Assembly (NCBI RefSeq): GCF_017313265.1
Contig: NZ_JAFLQZ010000013.1
Span: forward strand, 1-64,000
Direction of reading: 5' to 3'
From: Hymenobacter telluris
GTDB lineage: Bacteria; Bacteroidota; Bacteroidia; Cytophagales; Hymenobacteraceae
Length of the DNA: 64,000 nucleotides
Both the position numbers and the translations under genes were made by a program. Below are positions 23,475 to 32,576 of this stretch, piece by piece. Below the pieces are notes generated by a model that made no database searches, was not told the DNA's origin, and saw nothing but the letters and a program-made list of their open reading frames with translations. The first letter of the stretch is position 1. Each line of letters begins with the position of its first letter.

Positions 23475-24665
23475 ATGAGTTCCGCCACCATCACGCTTAA
23501 ACCCGGTAAAGACCAGTCCCTTCGTCGTCGTCACCCGTGGGTGTTTTCGGGGGCCATTGCCCGGATGCAGGGCGAAGTGGTAGAGGGGGAAGTGGTGATG
23601 GTGCAGGCCGCCAACGGCGAGGTGCTGGGCATGGGCCACTACGCTCCCGGTTCCATTGCCGTGCGCATGCTCGATTTTGGCCCCGTCGTACAGCTACCAG
23701 ACGCTAGCTTCTGGGAAAGCCGCCTGCGCAACGCCTACCAGCTCCGGCAGGGCCTGGGCCTGACCGGCACGGGCAGCACCAATGTGTACCGTCTCACGCA
23801 CGCCGAAGGCGACGGTTTGCCCGGCCTCATTATCGACGTGTACGGCGACGTGGCCGTGGTGCAGGCCCACAGTGCCGGCATGTACAAAGCCCGCCCACTA
23901 ATTGCCGCCGCCTTGCAAGCCGTAGTTCCCGGTTTGCGCGCCATCTATGATAAAAGCGCCGAAACGGTACCTGCCAAAGCTGCGCCGGGCGCTCAAAACG
24001 GCTACCTGTTCGGGGAAAGCAGTGGCCAGGAGCACATTGTGCAGGAAAACGGCCACCCGTTTGCCGTGGATTGGGAAACGGGCCAGAAAACCGGCTTCTT
24101 CATCGACCAGCGCGACAACCGCAGCCTGCTGGCCCGGTACGCGCCCGGCCGCCGGGTGCTCAACACGTTCTGCTACACCGGCGGCTTCAGCTCCTACGCT
24201 CTGCAAGCCGGCGCCGAGCTGGTGCATTCCGTTGATTCCAGCAAGAAGGCCATTGAGCTAACCGAGCGCAACGCCGCCCTCACCGGCCTGGAAAGCAAGC
24301 ACGCCGCCTACGCCGAAGACGTGTTCAGCTTCTTCAAGTCCAGCCAGGAGCAGTACGACCTGATTGTGCTCGACCCACCGGCGTTTGCCAAACACCTCTC
24401 GGCCCGCCACAATGCTCTGATGGGCTACAAGCGCCTGAACGCCGCCGGCATCAAGCAGATTGCGCCGGGCGGGTTGCTGTTCACGTTCAGCTGCTCCCAG
24501 GTAGTATCGGCCGAGCTATTTGAAGGCGCAGTGCTGGCGGCAGCCATTGAAGCCGGCCGGCCGGCCCGCATCCTGCACCGCCTCACCCAGCCCGCCGACC
24601 ACCCCGTCAGCCTGTTCCACCCCGAAGGCGAGTACCTGAAAGGCCTAGTGCTGGCGGTGGAGTAA
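23475..24665 (+). CDS. rlmI: 23S rRNA cytosine-C5 methyltransferase, RlmI type
   Basis: 396 aa. N-terminal PUA domain (KPGKDQSLRRRHPWVFSGAI), middle domain, and a Rossmann methyltransferase domain with NTFCYTGGFSSYAL, the LDPPAFAK motif near residue 297 and FSCSQ near 335, the order found in RlmI, which modifies C1962 of 23S rRNA. Clear family membership; the exact target nucleotide is inferred from E. coli. Confidence 0.88.
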   Translation: MSSATITLKPGKDQSLRRRHPWVFSGAIARMQGEVVEGEVVMVQAANGEVLGMGHYAPGSIAVRMLDFGPVVQLPDASFWESRLRNAYQLRQGLGLTGTGSTNVYRLTHAEGDGLPGLIIDVYGDVAVVQAHSAGMYKARPLIAAALQAVVPGLRAIYDKSAETVPAKAAPGAQNGYLFGESSGQEHIVQENGHPFAVDWETGQKTGFFIDQRDNRSLLARYAPGRRVLNTFCYTGGFSSYALQAGAELVHSVDSSKKAIELTERNAALTGLESKHAAYAEDVFSFFKSSQEQYDLIVLDPPAFAKHLSARHNALMGYKRLNAAGIKQIAPGGLLFTFSCSQVVSAELFEGAVLAAAIEAGRPARILHRLTQPADHPVSLFHPEGEYLKGLVLAVE

Positions 24666-24684
24666 CGCCAAGCCCGAGTTTGGC

Positions 24685-25575
24685 TTACTTCCCGGCACCC
24701 GGCGCGGGCATCTGCATCAGGAACTGGCTGCCGCCGGCACCCGAGGTATAGGTGGGCACGTTGCTGCCGCCTTTCTCCCAGGCCTCAATCCAGCGCATCT
24801 GCACCAGCAGCGGCGTGAGCGACTGTTGTTGTTTTTCGTTGGCGTAGGCCTGGGCATCAGCGGCAATGCGGATGGCCTTGGCCCGGCCCTCGGCTTCGGC
24901 AATGTTGATGCGGGCCTGGGCTTCGGCCTGCCGGATGCGGTTTTCGGTTTGCAGGCCGGTTTGCACGGCGGTATTCTTGGCGTCGATGGCGGCTTTGAGG
25001 CTGGCCGGCGGCTCCAGCTTGGTGGTAATCTGCTGCACCACGAAGCCCATGGCTTGCAGCTGGGTTACGAGGTTGGCTTTCACCCGCGCCTCGTAGCTGC
25101 CACGGTTGCTGATGAGGCTGTCGGCGGTGTAGCGGTTGGTGGCCACGCGGTAGGCTTCGTATACGGCGGTTTTCAGGAAGCCGTCTTCAATGGCGGCCAG
25201 CGGGCGGCGGTACTGCCGGAAGATGTCGTCGACCTTGTCGGACTGCACGTAGTAGTTGAGGCTGGGGGCTACCCCGAAGCTGGAACCATCCCGACTCTGC
25301 ACCTCAAACTCCTCGTACTCTTTGTGTTGGGTATACACCGGAAACTCATACACGGCCGTACTCAGGGGGCTATAGAACACCCAGCCGGTGGCGTACGTAA
25401 TGTCATCAACACCGCGGCCCGCACCGGCCAGGTTCACCTTGATACCTACGTTGCCAGCATCAATGCGCTCCACCTTAATGAGGCTGCACCCGGCCACCAG
25501 CGCCAGTAGCAGCAAGCCAACGAAGATGATGGGTTTCAGCCAACTACGATCCGGATTTAGTTGATATTGGGCCAT
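24685..25575 (-). CDS. SPFH / prohibitin-like membrane protein
   Basis: 296 aa. One N-terminal membrane helix (about 14-31), a band-7 domain (VERIDAGNVGIKVNLAGAGR ... YYVQSDKVDDIFRQY) and a long Ala/Glu/Arg helix (RIRQAEAQARINIAEAEGRA) that forms the oligomerising coiled coil. Prohibitin-like rings scaffold membrane proteases or microdomains; the exact role is unknown. A small membrane protein gene overlaps its start by 19 bases. Confidence 0.88.
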   Translation of the reverse strand: MAQYQLNPDRSWLKPIIFVGLLLLALVAGCSLIKVERIDAGNVGIKVNLAGAGRGVDDITYATGWVFYSPLSTAVYEFPVYTQHKEYEEFEVQSRDGSSFGVAPSLNYYVQSDKVDDIFRQYRRPLAAIEDGFLKTAVYEAYRVATNRYTADSLISNRGSYEARVKANLVTQLQAMGFVVQQITTKLEPPASLKAAIDAKNTAVQTGLQTENRIRQAEAQARINIAEAEGRAKAIRIAADAQAYANEKQQQSLTPLLVQMRWIEAWEKGGSNVPTYTSGAGGSQFLMQMPAPGAGK

Positions 25576-25823
25576 TTAGAGTTGGAAGAGGAAGGAGAGG
25601 AAGTGGAATGCAGGAAGTAAGCGGTAAGAGCCCGGCCGGCCTGATACAACGACAAGGCCACGCCCGCTGCCAAGGCCAGAAAGCCCAGAATACCGCAGCT
25701 CAGCCACCAATTGGAGGAGCGGCTCAACCAGTCGAGGCAGGCGGGCACGGCATACGGCAGCCCTACAGCGTAGAACAGCAGCCAGAAAACGAGGCGCAGG
25801 TAGAAGGTGCGTTGAGTGGCCAT
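25557..25823 (-). CDS. Small two-helix membrane protein
   Basis: 88 aa. Two hydrophobic helices (LRLVFWLLFYAVGLPYAV and LSCGILGFLALAAGVALSL) and a Ser-rich tail. No family recognised. It overlaps the SPFH gene by 19 bases, implying translational coupling. ATG 25823 is used in place of a frame beginning 15 codons earlier. Confidence 0.6.
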   Translation of the reverse strand: MATQRTFYLRLVFWLLFYAVGLPYAVPACLDWLSRSSNWWLSCGILGFLALAAGVALSLYQAGRALTAYFLHSTSSPSSSNSKWPNIN

Positions 25824-26045
25824 AAGCAAGTAGTCAAATCTACTATATCTAAACGGCAGCATGTACATCGGAGAACATCAGTTACTGCTACGTCCTCATG
25901 AATCGTGAAAACGTGCCGGGCATTACAGGCAAACCCCTATTTATGCTGAAAATTTACGGTAGCCTCATCATTGGCTGTTGGTGTGGCCAAAAGCAGGGCG
26001 TAGCTTCGTTTTCTCGTCTACTTCAGCGGTATCTACCTCCTAACC

Positions 26046-26495
26046 ATGCAGAACCACTCACTGACACCATGGAACTTTGTAAACGATGAACAACAGCTGT
26101 ACTCGCCAGACGCGTCACAGTCACTTAAATATGAAAGCTTGCAGGAAATGAATCAGGGCGGTCCTCTACACGGTTCCTGCTTTTGGGTTACTTCTGGCAA
26201 TAAGCAGTACAGGTTACCGGGCACCTATGGCGGCCCCCCCGTTTGGGATGCAAAAAGTCGTTGTGTGGCGCTACCTCTCTGGCAGACAGCTTTAATTAGT
26301 AGCACTGGCCAACGCATTGCCCTATTGAATACGCGCTTACGCAAGCTGGTAGTATTTCAGCAGAAATTTCGCGTTCTGCATCTGCAAGCCCTTGAAGGAT
26401 GGGTTGTTACTGGCCTCGACAGTCCCATCTATACCCCAAGTCCACTGTTTTTTAATTTTGAAACGGCAGCCATAAAGCACGTTTTCGAGTTATAG
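26046..26495 (+). CDS. Hypothetical protein
   Basis: 149 aa, no signal peptide, no recognised domain. Mixed alpha/beta composition with many aromatic residues (GSCFWVTSGNKQYRLPGTYG, LEGWVVTGLDSPIY). It precedes crtD by 27 bases on the same strand. Codon use is less GC-biased than crtD. Could be an expressed small cytoplasmic protein; a link to carotenoids is not supported by its sequence. Confidence 0.55.
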   Translation: MQNHSLTPWNFVNDEQQLYSPDASQSLKYESLQEMNQGGPLHGSCFWVTSGNKQYRLPGTYGGPPVWDAKSRCVALPLWQTALISSTGQRIALLNTRLRKLVVFQQKFRVLHLQALEGWVVTGLDSPIYTPSPLFFNFETAAIKHVFEL

Positions 26496-26522
26496 CTACC
26501 GGCATACCTTTTTGCTTGATCT

Positions 26523-28022
26523 GTGGCGCGCAATCAACCTTACGTTTCTCCTGCTTCTCAACCCGTGGCCGTTGTAGGAGCCGGTATTGGCGGTATTGCC
26601 ACGGCCGTGCGGCTGGCCGTACGTGGGCACCGCGTCACGGTATTTGAGGCGCAGGAAAGCTTCGGGGGCAAGATGCACCAGCTAGAGTTGCCGGGCGGCT
26701 ACCGGTTCGATGGGGGCCCGTCGTTGTTTACGCTGCCGCACCTCGTGGACGAGTTGTTCGAGCTGGCTGGCCGCAACCCCCACGACTACTTCCGCTACCA
26801 GCGCCTCGACCCCATTACGCAATACTTCTTCGCTGATGGTACCCGCCTCACCGCCTGGGCCGACGAGGCAAAGTTTGCCGCCGAAGTGGAAGCCAAGCTG
26901 CGCGTACCGGCCGCCGATGTGCTGGCCTTTCTACAACGCAGTGGCCGCGCCTACTCCGCCACCGCCGATACGTTCCTGCAAAAGTCGCTGCACAAAGCCC
27001 GCACTTACCTCAGTGCCGACGTGCTGAAAGCCGTGGCCGCCACGCCGCAGCTGGGCTTGCTGGAAACCATGCACCAGCGCCACCAAGCCGCCTTCCCCGA
27101 TGATGAGCGCCTAGTACAACTCTTCGACCGGTTTGCCACCTACAACGGCTCCGACCCCTATCAGGCCCCGGCCACGCTCAGCATGATTCCGCACCTGGAG
27201 CACGGCCTGGGCGCTTTTTACCCCGAAGGCGGCATTTATGCCATTGCGCAAAGCCTGGTACGGCTGGCCGAAGAGCTGGGCGTAGAGTTTCGCTACCAGG
27301 AGCCGGTACTGGAAATCCTGACGGCAGCGGGCCAGGTAACCGGCGTACGAACGGCGCAGGATGTGTACGACTTCGGGCTGGTAGTCAGCAACATGGACGT
27401 GGTGCCCACCTACCGCAAGCTACTGCCCAGCCAGCCCGCGCCGGAACGTACGCTCAGCCAGCCCCGCTCGTCGTCGGCCCTAATTTTCTATTGGGGGGTG
27501 GCTCACCGGTTTTCGGAGTTGGGCGTGCACAACATCTTCTTCTCCCAGGACTACAAGCAGGAGTTCGAGGCCATTTTCCAGCAGAAAACCATCAGCCCCG
27601 ACCCCACGGTGTACGTCAACATCACCAGCGGCCACACGCCCACCGATGCCCCCGCTGGCCACGAAAACTGGTTTGTAATGGTGAACGTGCCCCACGACCA
27701 AGGCCAGGACTGGCCGGCCCTCATCAACCAAACCCGCGCCGCCGTGCTGGCGCGCGTAAGCAAGGCACTGGGGCAGGATGTGGCGCCGCTCATCCGGGCC
27801 GAGCACGTGTGGGACCCGCCGGGCATTGCCGCGCGCACCTCGTCGTTTGGGGGCGCGCTGTACGGCAGCTCCAGCAACAACATGCTGGCGGCTTTTCTGC
27901 GGCACCCAAATTTTTCGCGGAAGCTGGAAGGACTGTACTTTTGCGGTGGTTCGGTGCATCCCGGCGGCGGTATTCCGCTTTGCCTGCTCTCCGCCCGCAT
28001 CGTGTCCGGTTTAATCAATTAA
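26523..28022 (+). CDS. crtD: Carotenoid desaturase, CrtD/CrtI family
   Basis: 499 aa, typical for the phytoene-desaturase family. N-terminal FAD-binding motif AVVGAGIGGIATAVRL (about 16-31) with VTVFEAQESFGGKM after it, and the C-terminal family signature GLYFCGGSVHPGGGIPL. With cruF next door it is more likely a 1-hydroxycarotenoid 3,4-desaturase (CrtD) than phytoene desaturase (CrtI); CrtI is usually clustered with crtB, absent here. Start is GTG at 26523. Confidence 0.85.
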   Translation: MARNQPYVSPASQPVAVVGAGIGGIATAVRLAVRGHRVTVFEAQESFGGKMHQLELPGGYRFDGGPSLFTLPHLVDELFELAGRNPHDYFRYQRLDPITQYFFADGTRLTAWADEAKFAAEVEAKLRVPAADVLAFLQRSGRAYSATADTFLQKSLHKARTYLSADVLKAVAATPQLGLLETMHQRHQAAFPDDERLVQLFDRFATYNGSDPYQAPATLSMIPHLEHGLGAFYPEGGIYAIAQSLVRLAEELGVEFRYQEPVLEILTAAGQVTGVRTAQDVYDFGLVVSNMDVVPTYRKLLPSQPAPERTLSQPRSSSALIFYWGVAHRFSELGVHNIFFSQDYKQEFEAIFQQKTISPDPTVYVNITSGHTPTDAPAGHENWFVMVNVPHDQGQDWPALINQTRAAVLARVSKALGQDVAPLIRAEHVWDPPGIAARTSSFGGALYGSSSNNMLAAFLRHPNFSRKLEGLYFCGGSVHPGGGIPLCLLSARIVSGLIN

Positions 28023-28118
28023 AAATCTAGAATTAAAAATTAAAAGAGTGAGACCTACATCACAATGGCTTAAGCCCCGCATACGGTCTTTTCATTCTTA
28101 ATTTTTAATTTTTAATTC
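28018..28118. repeat. AT-rich intercistronic palindrome
   Basis: Arms 28030-28043 and 28105-28118 are exact complements, and 28018-28027 pairs with 28101-28110. AATTAAAAAT words are repeated in both arms. It lies between crtD (the left arm overlaps the stop) and cruF (the right arm ends 6 bases before the ATG). Confidence 0.8.
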
Positions 28119-28124
28119 CTCTCC

Positions 28125-28808
28125 ATGCCCGATCCAACTCAACAATATTCGGCTCCGGCAACGGAGCAGGCAGCTGCACAAAAAAAGCGGCTGCGCATTG
28201 CGCAGGGCATTCTGCTGCTGTTTCATGTGACGGGTTTCGTGGGCTTAGGCTTTGCCGAAGACCCCAGTTTCTATCTGCAATTCGTGCCGCTGAATCTGTT
28301 GCTCACGGTTGGGCTGTTGCTGTCTTTTCAGAAGGAACGGACGCCTAGCTTTGTGTGGTTTTGCCTGGTCACAATGGCAGTAGGATTCTTCGTAGAGGTA
28401 ATCGGGGTCAGAACTGGGTTATTGTTCGGATTCTACAAATACGGACCCACGCTGGGCGTACAGTGGCTGGGCGTACCTCTGATGATTGGGGTGAATTGGC
28501 TGATGCTAACGTACACTACCGGCGTCTTAGCGCAGTACCTGCCAATTCCCAATTTCGGACGAGCGTTGGTTGCCGCGCTGCTCATGGTCGGGCTCGATGC
28601 GTGCTTGGAACCGATGGCGGTACGCTATGATTTTTGGCAATGGCGCTTCGATGTTATTCCTTTTCAGAACTTTAAGGGTTGGTTTATAGTGTCGCTGATT
28701 CTGCAAGTGTTCTTTAACCGCTCCGATTTTGTGAAGCGCAACGACCTAGCGCCGTTCGTGTACATGCTCCAACTTATTTTCTTTTTTGGACTTGGACTTC
28801 TCCGCTAA
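28125..28808 (+). CDS. cruF: Carotenoid 1,2-hydratase
   Basis: 227 aa membrane protein with about six to seven helices. It belongs to the DUF422/CruF family: conserved FGFYKYGPTLGVQWLGVPL and a GVNWLMLTY motif. CruF hydrates the psi end group at C-1,2; CrtD then desaturates C-3,4, giving the end group of flexixanthin-type pigments, which fits the red colour of this group of bacteria. ATG at 28125. Confidence 0.85.
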   Translation: MPDPTQQYSAPATEQAAAQKKRLRIAQGILLLFHVTGFVGLGFAEDPSFYLQFVPLNLLLTVGLLLSFQKERTPSFVWFCLVTMAVGFFVEVIGVRTGLLFGFYKYGPTLGVQWLGVPLMIGVNWLMLTYTTGVLAQYLPIPNFGRALVAALLMVGLDACLEPMAVRYDFWQWRFDVIPFQNFKGWFIVSLILQVFFNRSDFVKRNDLAPFVYMLQLIFFFGLGLLR

Positions 28809-28893
28809 AAAATAATGCTATTCCGGAATACTATTTGCTAGGGATATTAGCGTTGTATGCACGATCTTTTCTTTACCAAACTGCCCTATTCTT

Positions 28894-29505
28894 ATGGAGC
28901 AAGTCTTACTCCATCAACTACTTGATAAAGCCAATTTACTGTTCCGTTCCGTTGGGATTGGGATAGTGCACGAAGAGCAGCTAGCCGCAGCTCTCGACCT
29001 AAGCAATTATGAGTTCCGTAATCAGTTCGGTTCCAAGCAAGAGTTGGTAGTGCAGGTAATTCGCCGCAACCTAACCCGGCAAAAACACGAGCATGCCGAG
29101 CTGTTTGCCAACCTGGGCACTCCTATTGAGTGCTTGCTGGCCTTGCTACACCATAGCCTGCACGAGCTACGCCGCTCTCCGCACTACGATTACCACGTGA
29201 TGCGCGAGCAGTATGCGCAGGCCTGGAATGCCATGCAGGAGTACCTAGAACAGTACTCGTATCCGCTGCTCACGCGCCTGTTGCAGGAAGGTATCATTGA
29301 GGGGCAGCTTCGGGCCGACCTCAATGCGCCGTTCATTGCCCGTATCATACTGGCCCAGTTCAGCCTTATTCTCAACGAAGAAATGTTTCCGCCTGATTAC
29401 ACCAACCAGGCCGACGTGTACCGCAACATCTTCTTCTACTACGTGCGCGGCCTCTGCACCGAGGAAGGTGCCCGGATAGCAACCAGCCACTTCGCCCGCA
29501 TGTAA
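28894..29505 (+). CDS. TetR-family transcriptional regulator
   Basis: 203 aa. N-terminal helix-turn-helix of TetR type with divergent sequence (EEQLAAALDLSNYEFRNQFG then SKQELVVQVI), and a helical C-terminal ligand domain. It follows cruF by 85 bases; regulation of the carotenoid genes is possible but nothing in the sequence proves it. No clear operator was found. Confidence 0.78.
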   Translation: MEQVLLHQLLDKANLLFRSVGIGIVHEEQLAAALDLSNYEFRNQFGSKQELVVQVIRRNLTRQKHEHAELFANLGTPIECLLALLHHSLHELRRSPHYDYHVMREQYAQAWNAMQEYLEQYSYPLLTRLLQEGIIEGQLRADLNAPFIARIILAQFSLILNEEMFPPDYTNQADVYRNIFFYYVRGLCTEEGARIATSHFARM

Positions 29506-29531
29506 GCAACTGGCTATCTGACAGTTCAAAT

Positions 29532-29578
29532 AACAACTACGGGCCTGGCTTCCTTGCGAAGTCAGGCCCGTAGTTGTT
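29532..29578 (+). terminator. Long perfect hairpin after the TetR gene
   Basis: Arms 29532-29547 and 29563-29578 are exact 16-bp complements with a 15-base loop, 26 bases after the stop. There is no good T-tract, so it may act as a 3'-end stabiliser rather than a classic terminator. Confidence 0.6.
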
Positions 29579-29783
29579 GCTGTGAACAGATAAAAACAGG
29601 AACCAGCTATGCTTTCTGGCCGTTTGCTTCAGTAAGTAATGCCTGACTGTTTGTAGTGTGCAGGTGTTTCCTATGCCGGCTTTGCACCGCTTCACTTCCA
29701 GTAATTCGGGCTTATAATCGTCTTACTGAGGAAGTTCTTTGGCCGTTGCTCCCACGCTGGCTTTTCCACCGTTTTCCTCTGTA

Positions 29784-30368
29784 ATGCAGAACATTCTCTT
29801 TTTTGGTGACAGCCTCACGGCCGGCTACCAGTTGCCCGCTAGTGCGGCGTTTCCCTCGTTGCTTCAGCAGCGCATCGACGCGCTTAACCTACCCTACAAG
29901 ACCTTCAACTACGGCGTGAGTGGCGAAACCAGTGCCGGCGGCCGGCTCCGGCTAGCCAGCGTGCTGAACCGCCAACCCGTGGACGTATTTGTGCTGGCCC
30001 TAGGCGCCAACGACGGTCTGCGCGGCATACCGGTCCGGGAAACCACCCAGAACTTGCAAGACATTATCAACCAAGTGAAACTGAAACACCCGGCGGCCCG
30101 CCTGGTGCTGGTGGGTTTGGAGTTTCCGTTTGACTTAGGCCCATTAGGCGGGCACCAGATGGCCCGCTACGCCCAGGACTTCAAGGCCCTATTCCGCGAC
30201 CTGGCCGACCGCAACAGCGTGCCTTTCGTACCCTTCCTGCTGCAAGGTGTACTGGGCCAGCGCCACCTCAACCTCCCCGACGGCGTGCACCCCAACGCCG
30301 CCGGCCAAAAGCTGCTAGCCGATAACGTGTGGGCGGTGCTGGAAGGCGTACTCGCGGTTAAAAGCTAA
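29784..30368 (+). CDS. SGNH-fold esterase (arylesterase / TesA-like)
   Basis: 194 aa. All GDSL blocks are visible: block I FFGDSLTAGYQ with the nucleophile Ser, block II GVSGETSAGG, block III LGANDGLRG, and block V DGVHPNAAG with catalytic Asp and His. Hydrolyses acyl or aryl esters; the natural substrate is unknown. ATG 29784 lies immediately before block I with no signal peptide, so it appears cytoplasmic. An upstream frame start at 29739 is less likely. Its end overlaps a palindrome. Confidence 0.88.
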   Translation: MQNILFFGDSLTAGYQLPASAAFPSLLQQRIDALNLPYKTFNYGVSGETSAGGRLRLASVLNRQPVDVFVLALGANDGLRGIPVRETTQNLQDIINQVKLKHPAARLVLVGLEFPFDLGPLGGHQMARYAQDFKALFRDLADRNSVPFVPFLLQGVLGQRHLNLPDGVHPNAAGQKLLADNVWAVLEGVLAVKS

Positions 30369-30539
30369 AAAGAGCGAGTTCCCCTCCTTTTTCAAGGAGG
30401 GGTGCCCGAAGGGTGGGGTGGTTAACTAGAACTAGAAAACTAGAGCTAGTTGTCGTTCAATTAAACAACGACTTTACCACCCCGGCCTGCGGCCACCCCT
30501 CCTTAAAAAAAGGAGGGGAACTCGCTCATTTTAGCTTTT
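30360..30539. repeat. Intergenic palindrome with nested hairpins
   Basis: Outer arms 30360-30387 and 30512-30539 match at 27 of 28. Inside each arm is a smaller CCCCTCC/GGAGGGG hairpin, and GGGTGGGGTGGT (near 30410) pairs with ACCACCCC (30477-30484). The left arm covers the esterase stop; the right arm ends 7 bases before the stop of the convergent phosphorylase gene. Confidence 0.9.
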
Positions 30540-30545
30540 AACTGC

Positions 30546-32198
30546 CTATTTGGCGTTGTAGAGGTTCTGGTAGTACTCGGTGGCCATGCGGTGCGACTCG
30601 AACTCGGGCTCGACTTCGCGCATGGCGGCTTTCACCACTTCCAGGTACTTGTCCGGCTGGTCGTAGTACAGCGGCACGATTTCGTTTTCAAGCACATCGA
30701 GCAGGCTGGTAGCCTCGATGTCGTCTTTCACGTTGTCGGGCTGGTAGGGGTCGGTGTGCGGGATGATGAAGCTGTTCTCGCCGGGCCGGGCAAACTCGGG
30801 CACCCAACCATCGGCGATGCTCAGGCTGACGGAGCCGTTCATGGCGGCTGTCATGCCGCTGGTACCGGAAGCTTCGCGCGGGTAGCGGGGCGTGTTCAAC
30901 CAAATATCGGAGCCGCGCTTCATGTAGCCCGACAACGACAGCTCGTAGCCCGTTAGTACGGCGCAGTTGCTAAGCGGCTTCACCTTCCGGATGATGTCGT
31001 TGAAGAGGCCGATGGCACCGTAGTCTTTCGGGTAGGGCTTGCCGGCCCAGATAACCTGCACGGGCCGCTCGGAGTTGTTGATGATGCTCAGGAACCGCTC
31101 GAAGTGGCGTAGAATCAGGTCGGCGCGCTTGTAGCCGGCGAAACGGCGGGCCCACACCACGGTTAGCACCTCGGGGTCGAGGAGGGTACCCGTCTGATCA
31201 GCCACGATGTCGAAGAGTTGCTTCTTCAGCTTACGCTTGCGCGCCAGCAGTGCCTTGTCGTCGTTGGCTTCGAGGGCAGCGTGCAACTGCTGGTCGCGCC
31301 AGTAAGTGCCGTTTTGGGCGTTGGTAATGGCAATAATGGGGCAGATGCCTTTGTTGCTACCCCACATTTCGTTGGCCACGGTGCCGTGCACCTTGCTCAC
31401 GCCGTTGGAGAGGCGCGCGAAGCGCAAGGCCGTGAGTGTGTAGTTCATTCGGTCGTTTTCCACACCGGCCACTCGCGTAATTTCCTCGGCCGGCACCTTC
31501 CCGAAGAACGACATCTTGGCAAGCAGGTCCATGGGGTGCTCCTCGTTGCCGGCCAGCTCAGGCGTATGGGTGGTGAATACCAGGCGCTTGCGTACTTCTT
31601 CCAGCTGACGGCCGTGCTTTTCGTAGAGGTAAAACGCCAGTGGCAGGCCGTGGCCTTCGTTGAGGTGATACACATCTACGGGCACGTTCAGCAAATCGAG
31701 CAGCTTGCCGCCACCCACGCCCAGCAGGATGCTTTGCGCCACGCGGGCCGCCGTGTCGGCGTCGTAGAGGTGGTGCGAGATGGTGCGCGAAATGAAGTCG
31801 TTTTCGGGAATGTCGGTGGTCAGGAAGAACATCGGGGCCGTGCCGAACGTGTTGGGGGCCAGGTACAGGGCCTTCACGTACACGTTGGCATCGTGGATGG
31901 TGATGGGGAAAACCAGGCCGGTGTCTTCGAGGAAGGAATAGGTTTTCTGGGTGAATTCGGCGCGCATGGTCTGGTCCTCGTTGCGGCCCTGGTCGTAGTA
32001 GCCGAAGCTCCACAGGATGCCGATGCCCAGCAGGTTTTGCTTCAGCTCGTAGGCCGAGCGCATGTGCGAGCCGGCCAGGAAGCCGAGGCCGCCGGAGTAG
32101 GTTTTAAGCGCCTGATCCAGCGCAAATTCCATGGAGAAGTAAGCCGCCTGCGTCGTGAATTCGGCGGCGGGAGTGTAGGGTTTGAACTCGAAAGCCAT
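30546..32198 (-). CDS. Alpha-glucan phosphorylase-like protein (GT35) lacking the PLP lysine
   Basis: 550 aa, short form of glycogen phosphorylase family GT35. Family landmarks: SGGLGFLAGSH (35-45), HLNEGHG (178-184), FTTHTPELAGNE (208-219), RFAGYKR (352-358) and EASGTSGMTAAMNG (442-455). In true phosphorylases that last motif carries the Schiff-base lysine (GMK or NMK); here the residue is Thr450, encoded by ACA. It may therefore not be a PLP phosphorylase and could be another glucosyltransferase or be inactive. It is divergent from a gene block for alpha-glucan use. Confidence 0.82.
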   Translation of the reverse strand: MAFEFKPYTPAAEFTTQAAYFSMEFALDQALKTYSGGLGFLAGSHMRSAYELKQNLLGIGILWSFGYYDQGRNEDQTMRAEFTQKTYSFLEDTGLVFPITIHDANVYVKALYLAPNTFGTAPMFFLTTDIPENDFISRTISHHLYDADTAARVAQSILLGVGGGKLLDLLNVPVDVYHLNEGHGLPLAFYLYEKHGRQLEEVRKRLVFTTHTPELAGNEEHPMDLLAKMSFFGKVPAEEITRVAGVENDRMNYTLTALRFARLSNGVSKVHGTVANEMWGSNKGICPIIAITNAQNGTYWRDQQLHAALEANDDKALLARKRKLKKQLFDIVADQTGTLLDPEVLTVVWARRFAGYKRADLILRHFERFLSIINNSERPVQVIWAGKPYPKDYGAIGLFNDIIRKVKPLSNCAVLTGYELSLSGYMKRGSDIWLNTPRYPREASGTSGMTAAMNGSVSLSIADGWVPEFARPGENSFIIPHTDPYQPDNVKDDIEATSLLDVLENEIVPLYYDQPDKYLEVVKAAMREVEPEFESHRMATEYYQNLYNAK

Positions 32199-32369
32199 AG
32201 AAAGGATAAGTCAGAGAAAAAGGCAGCCCAATCAGGCTACCTACCGCCCGGCATACGGCCTGCCAGGCAATACGTTCGGGGCAAGTGCCGGCCAAGGTGC
32301 CAACATTTCGGGGCAAAACCAAAGTATGGCTCTGCTTGAATGCTTCCCCCATTACAAGCCAGAAGCATC

Positions 32370-32446
32370 TGTCCTTCCGACGCCAGAGGAATCCGGGTGA
32401 AGTCGTGCAACCGTTTCCCTCAGATTCCTCCGGCGTTGGAAGGACA
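32370..32446. repeat. Palindrome in a divergent intergenic region
   Basis: Arms 32370-32400 and 32416-32446 match at 26 of 31. The TTCCGACG and GAGGAAT words link it to the palindrome at 51224-51303 and a solitary arm near 46144. It is the only palindrome here that lies between divergent genes. Confidence 0.8.
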
Positions 32447-32527
32447 CCCTACAGACAGCCGCACCCCAGCGCCATAAGTTGACATAACCGTAACTTACCC
32501 GTTGCGGTAACCGCCTGACCGGCTGGT

Positions 32528-32535
32528 TATTTTTG
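32528..32535 (+). promoter_or_regulatory. -7 promoter element TATTTTTG
   Basis: Perfect TAnnTTTG 41 bases before the ATG of the lipoprotein gene at 32577; no TTG at ideal spacing. Confidence 0.45.
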
Positions 32536-32576
32536 CATTTCTGTTCTTTTCCAACCCAACCACAACCAACCTTTCT

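Noticed and set aside
31218..32339. 373-aa frame antisense to the phosphorylase-like gene
   Set aside because: Shadow frame of a clearly coding minus-strand gene.
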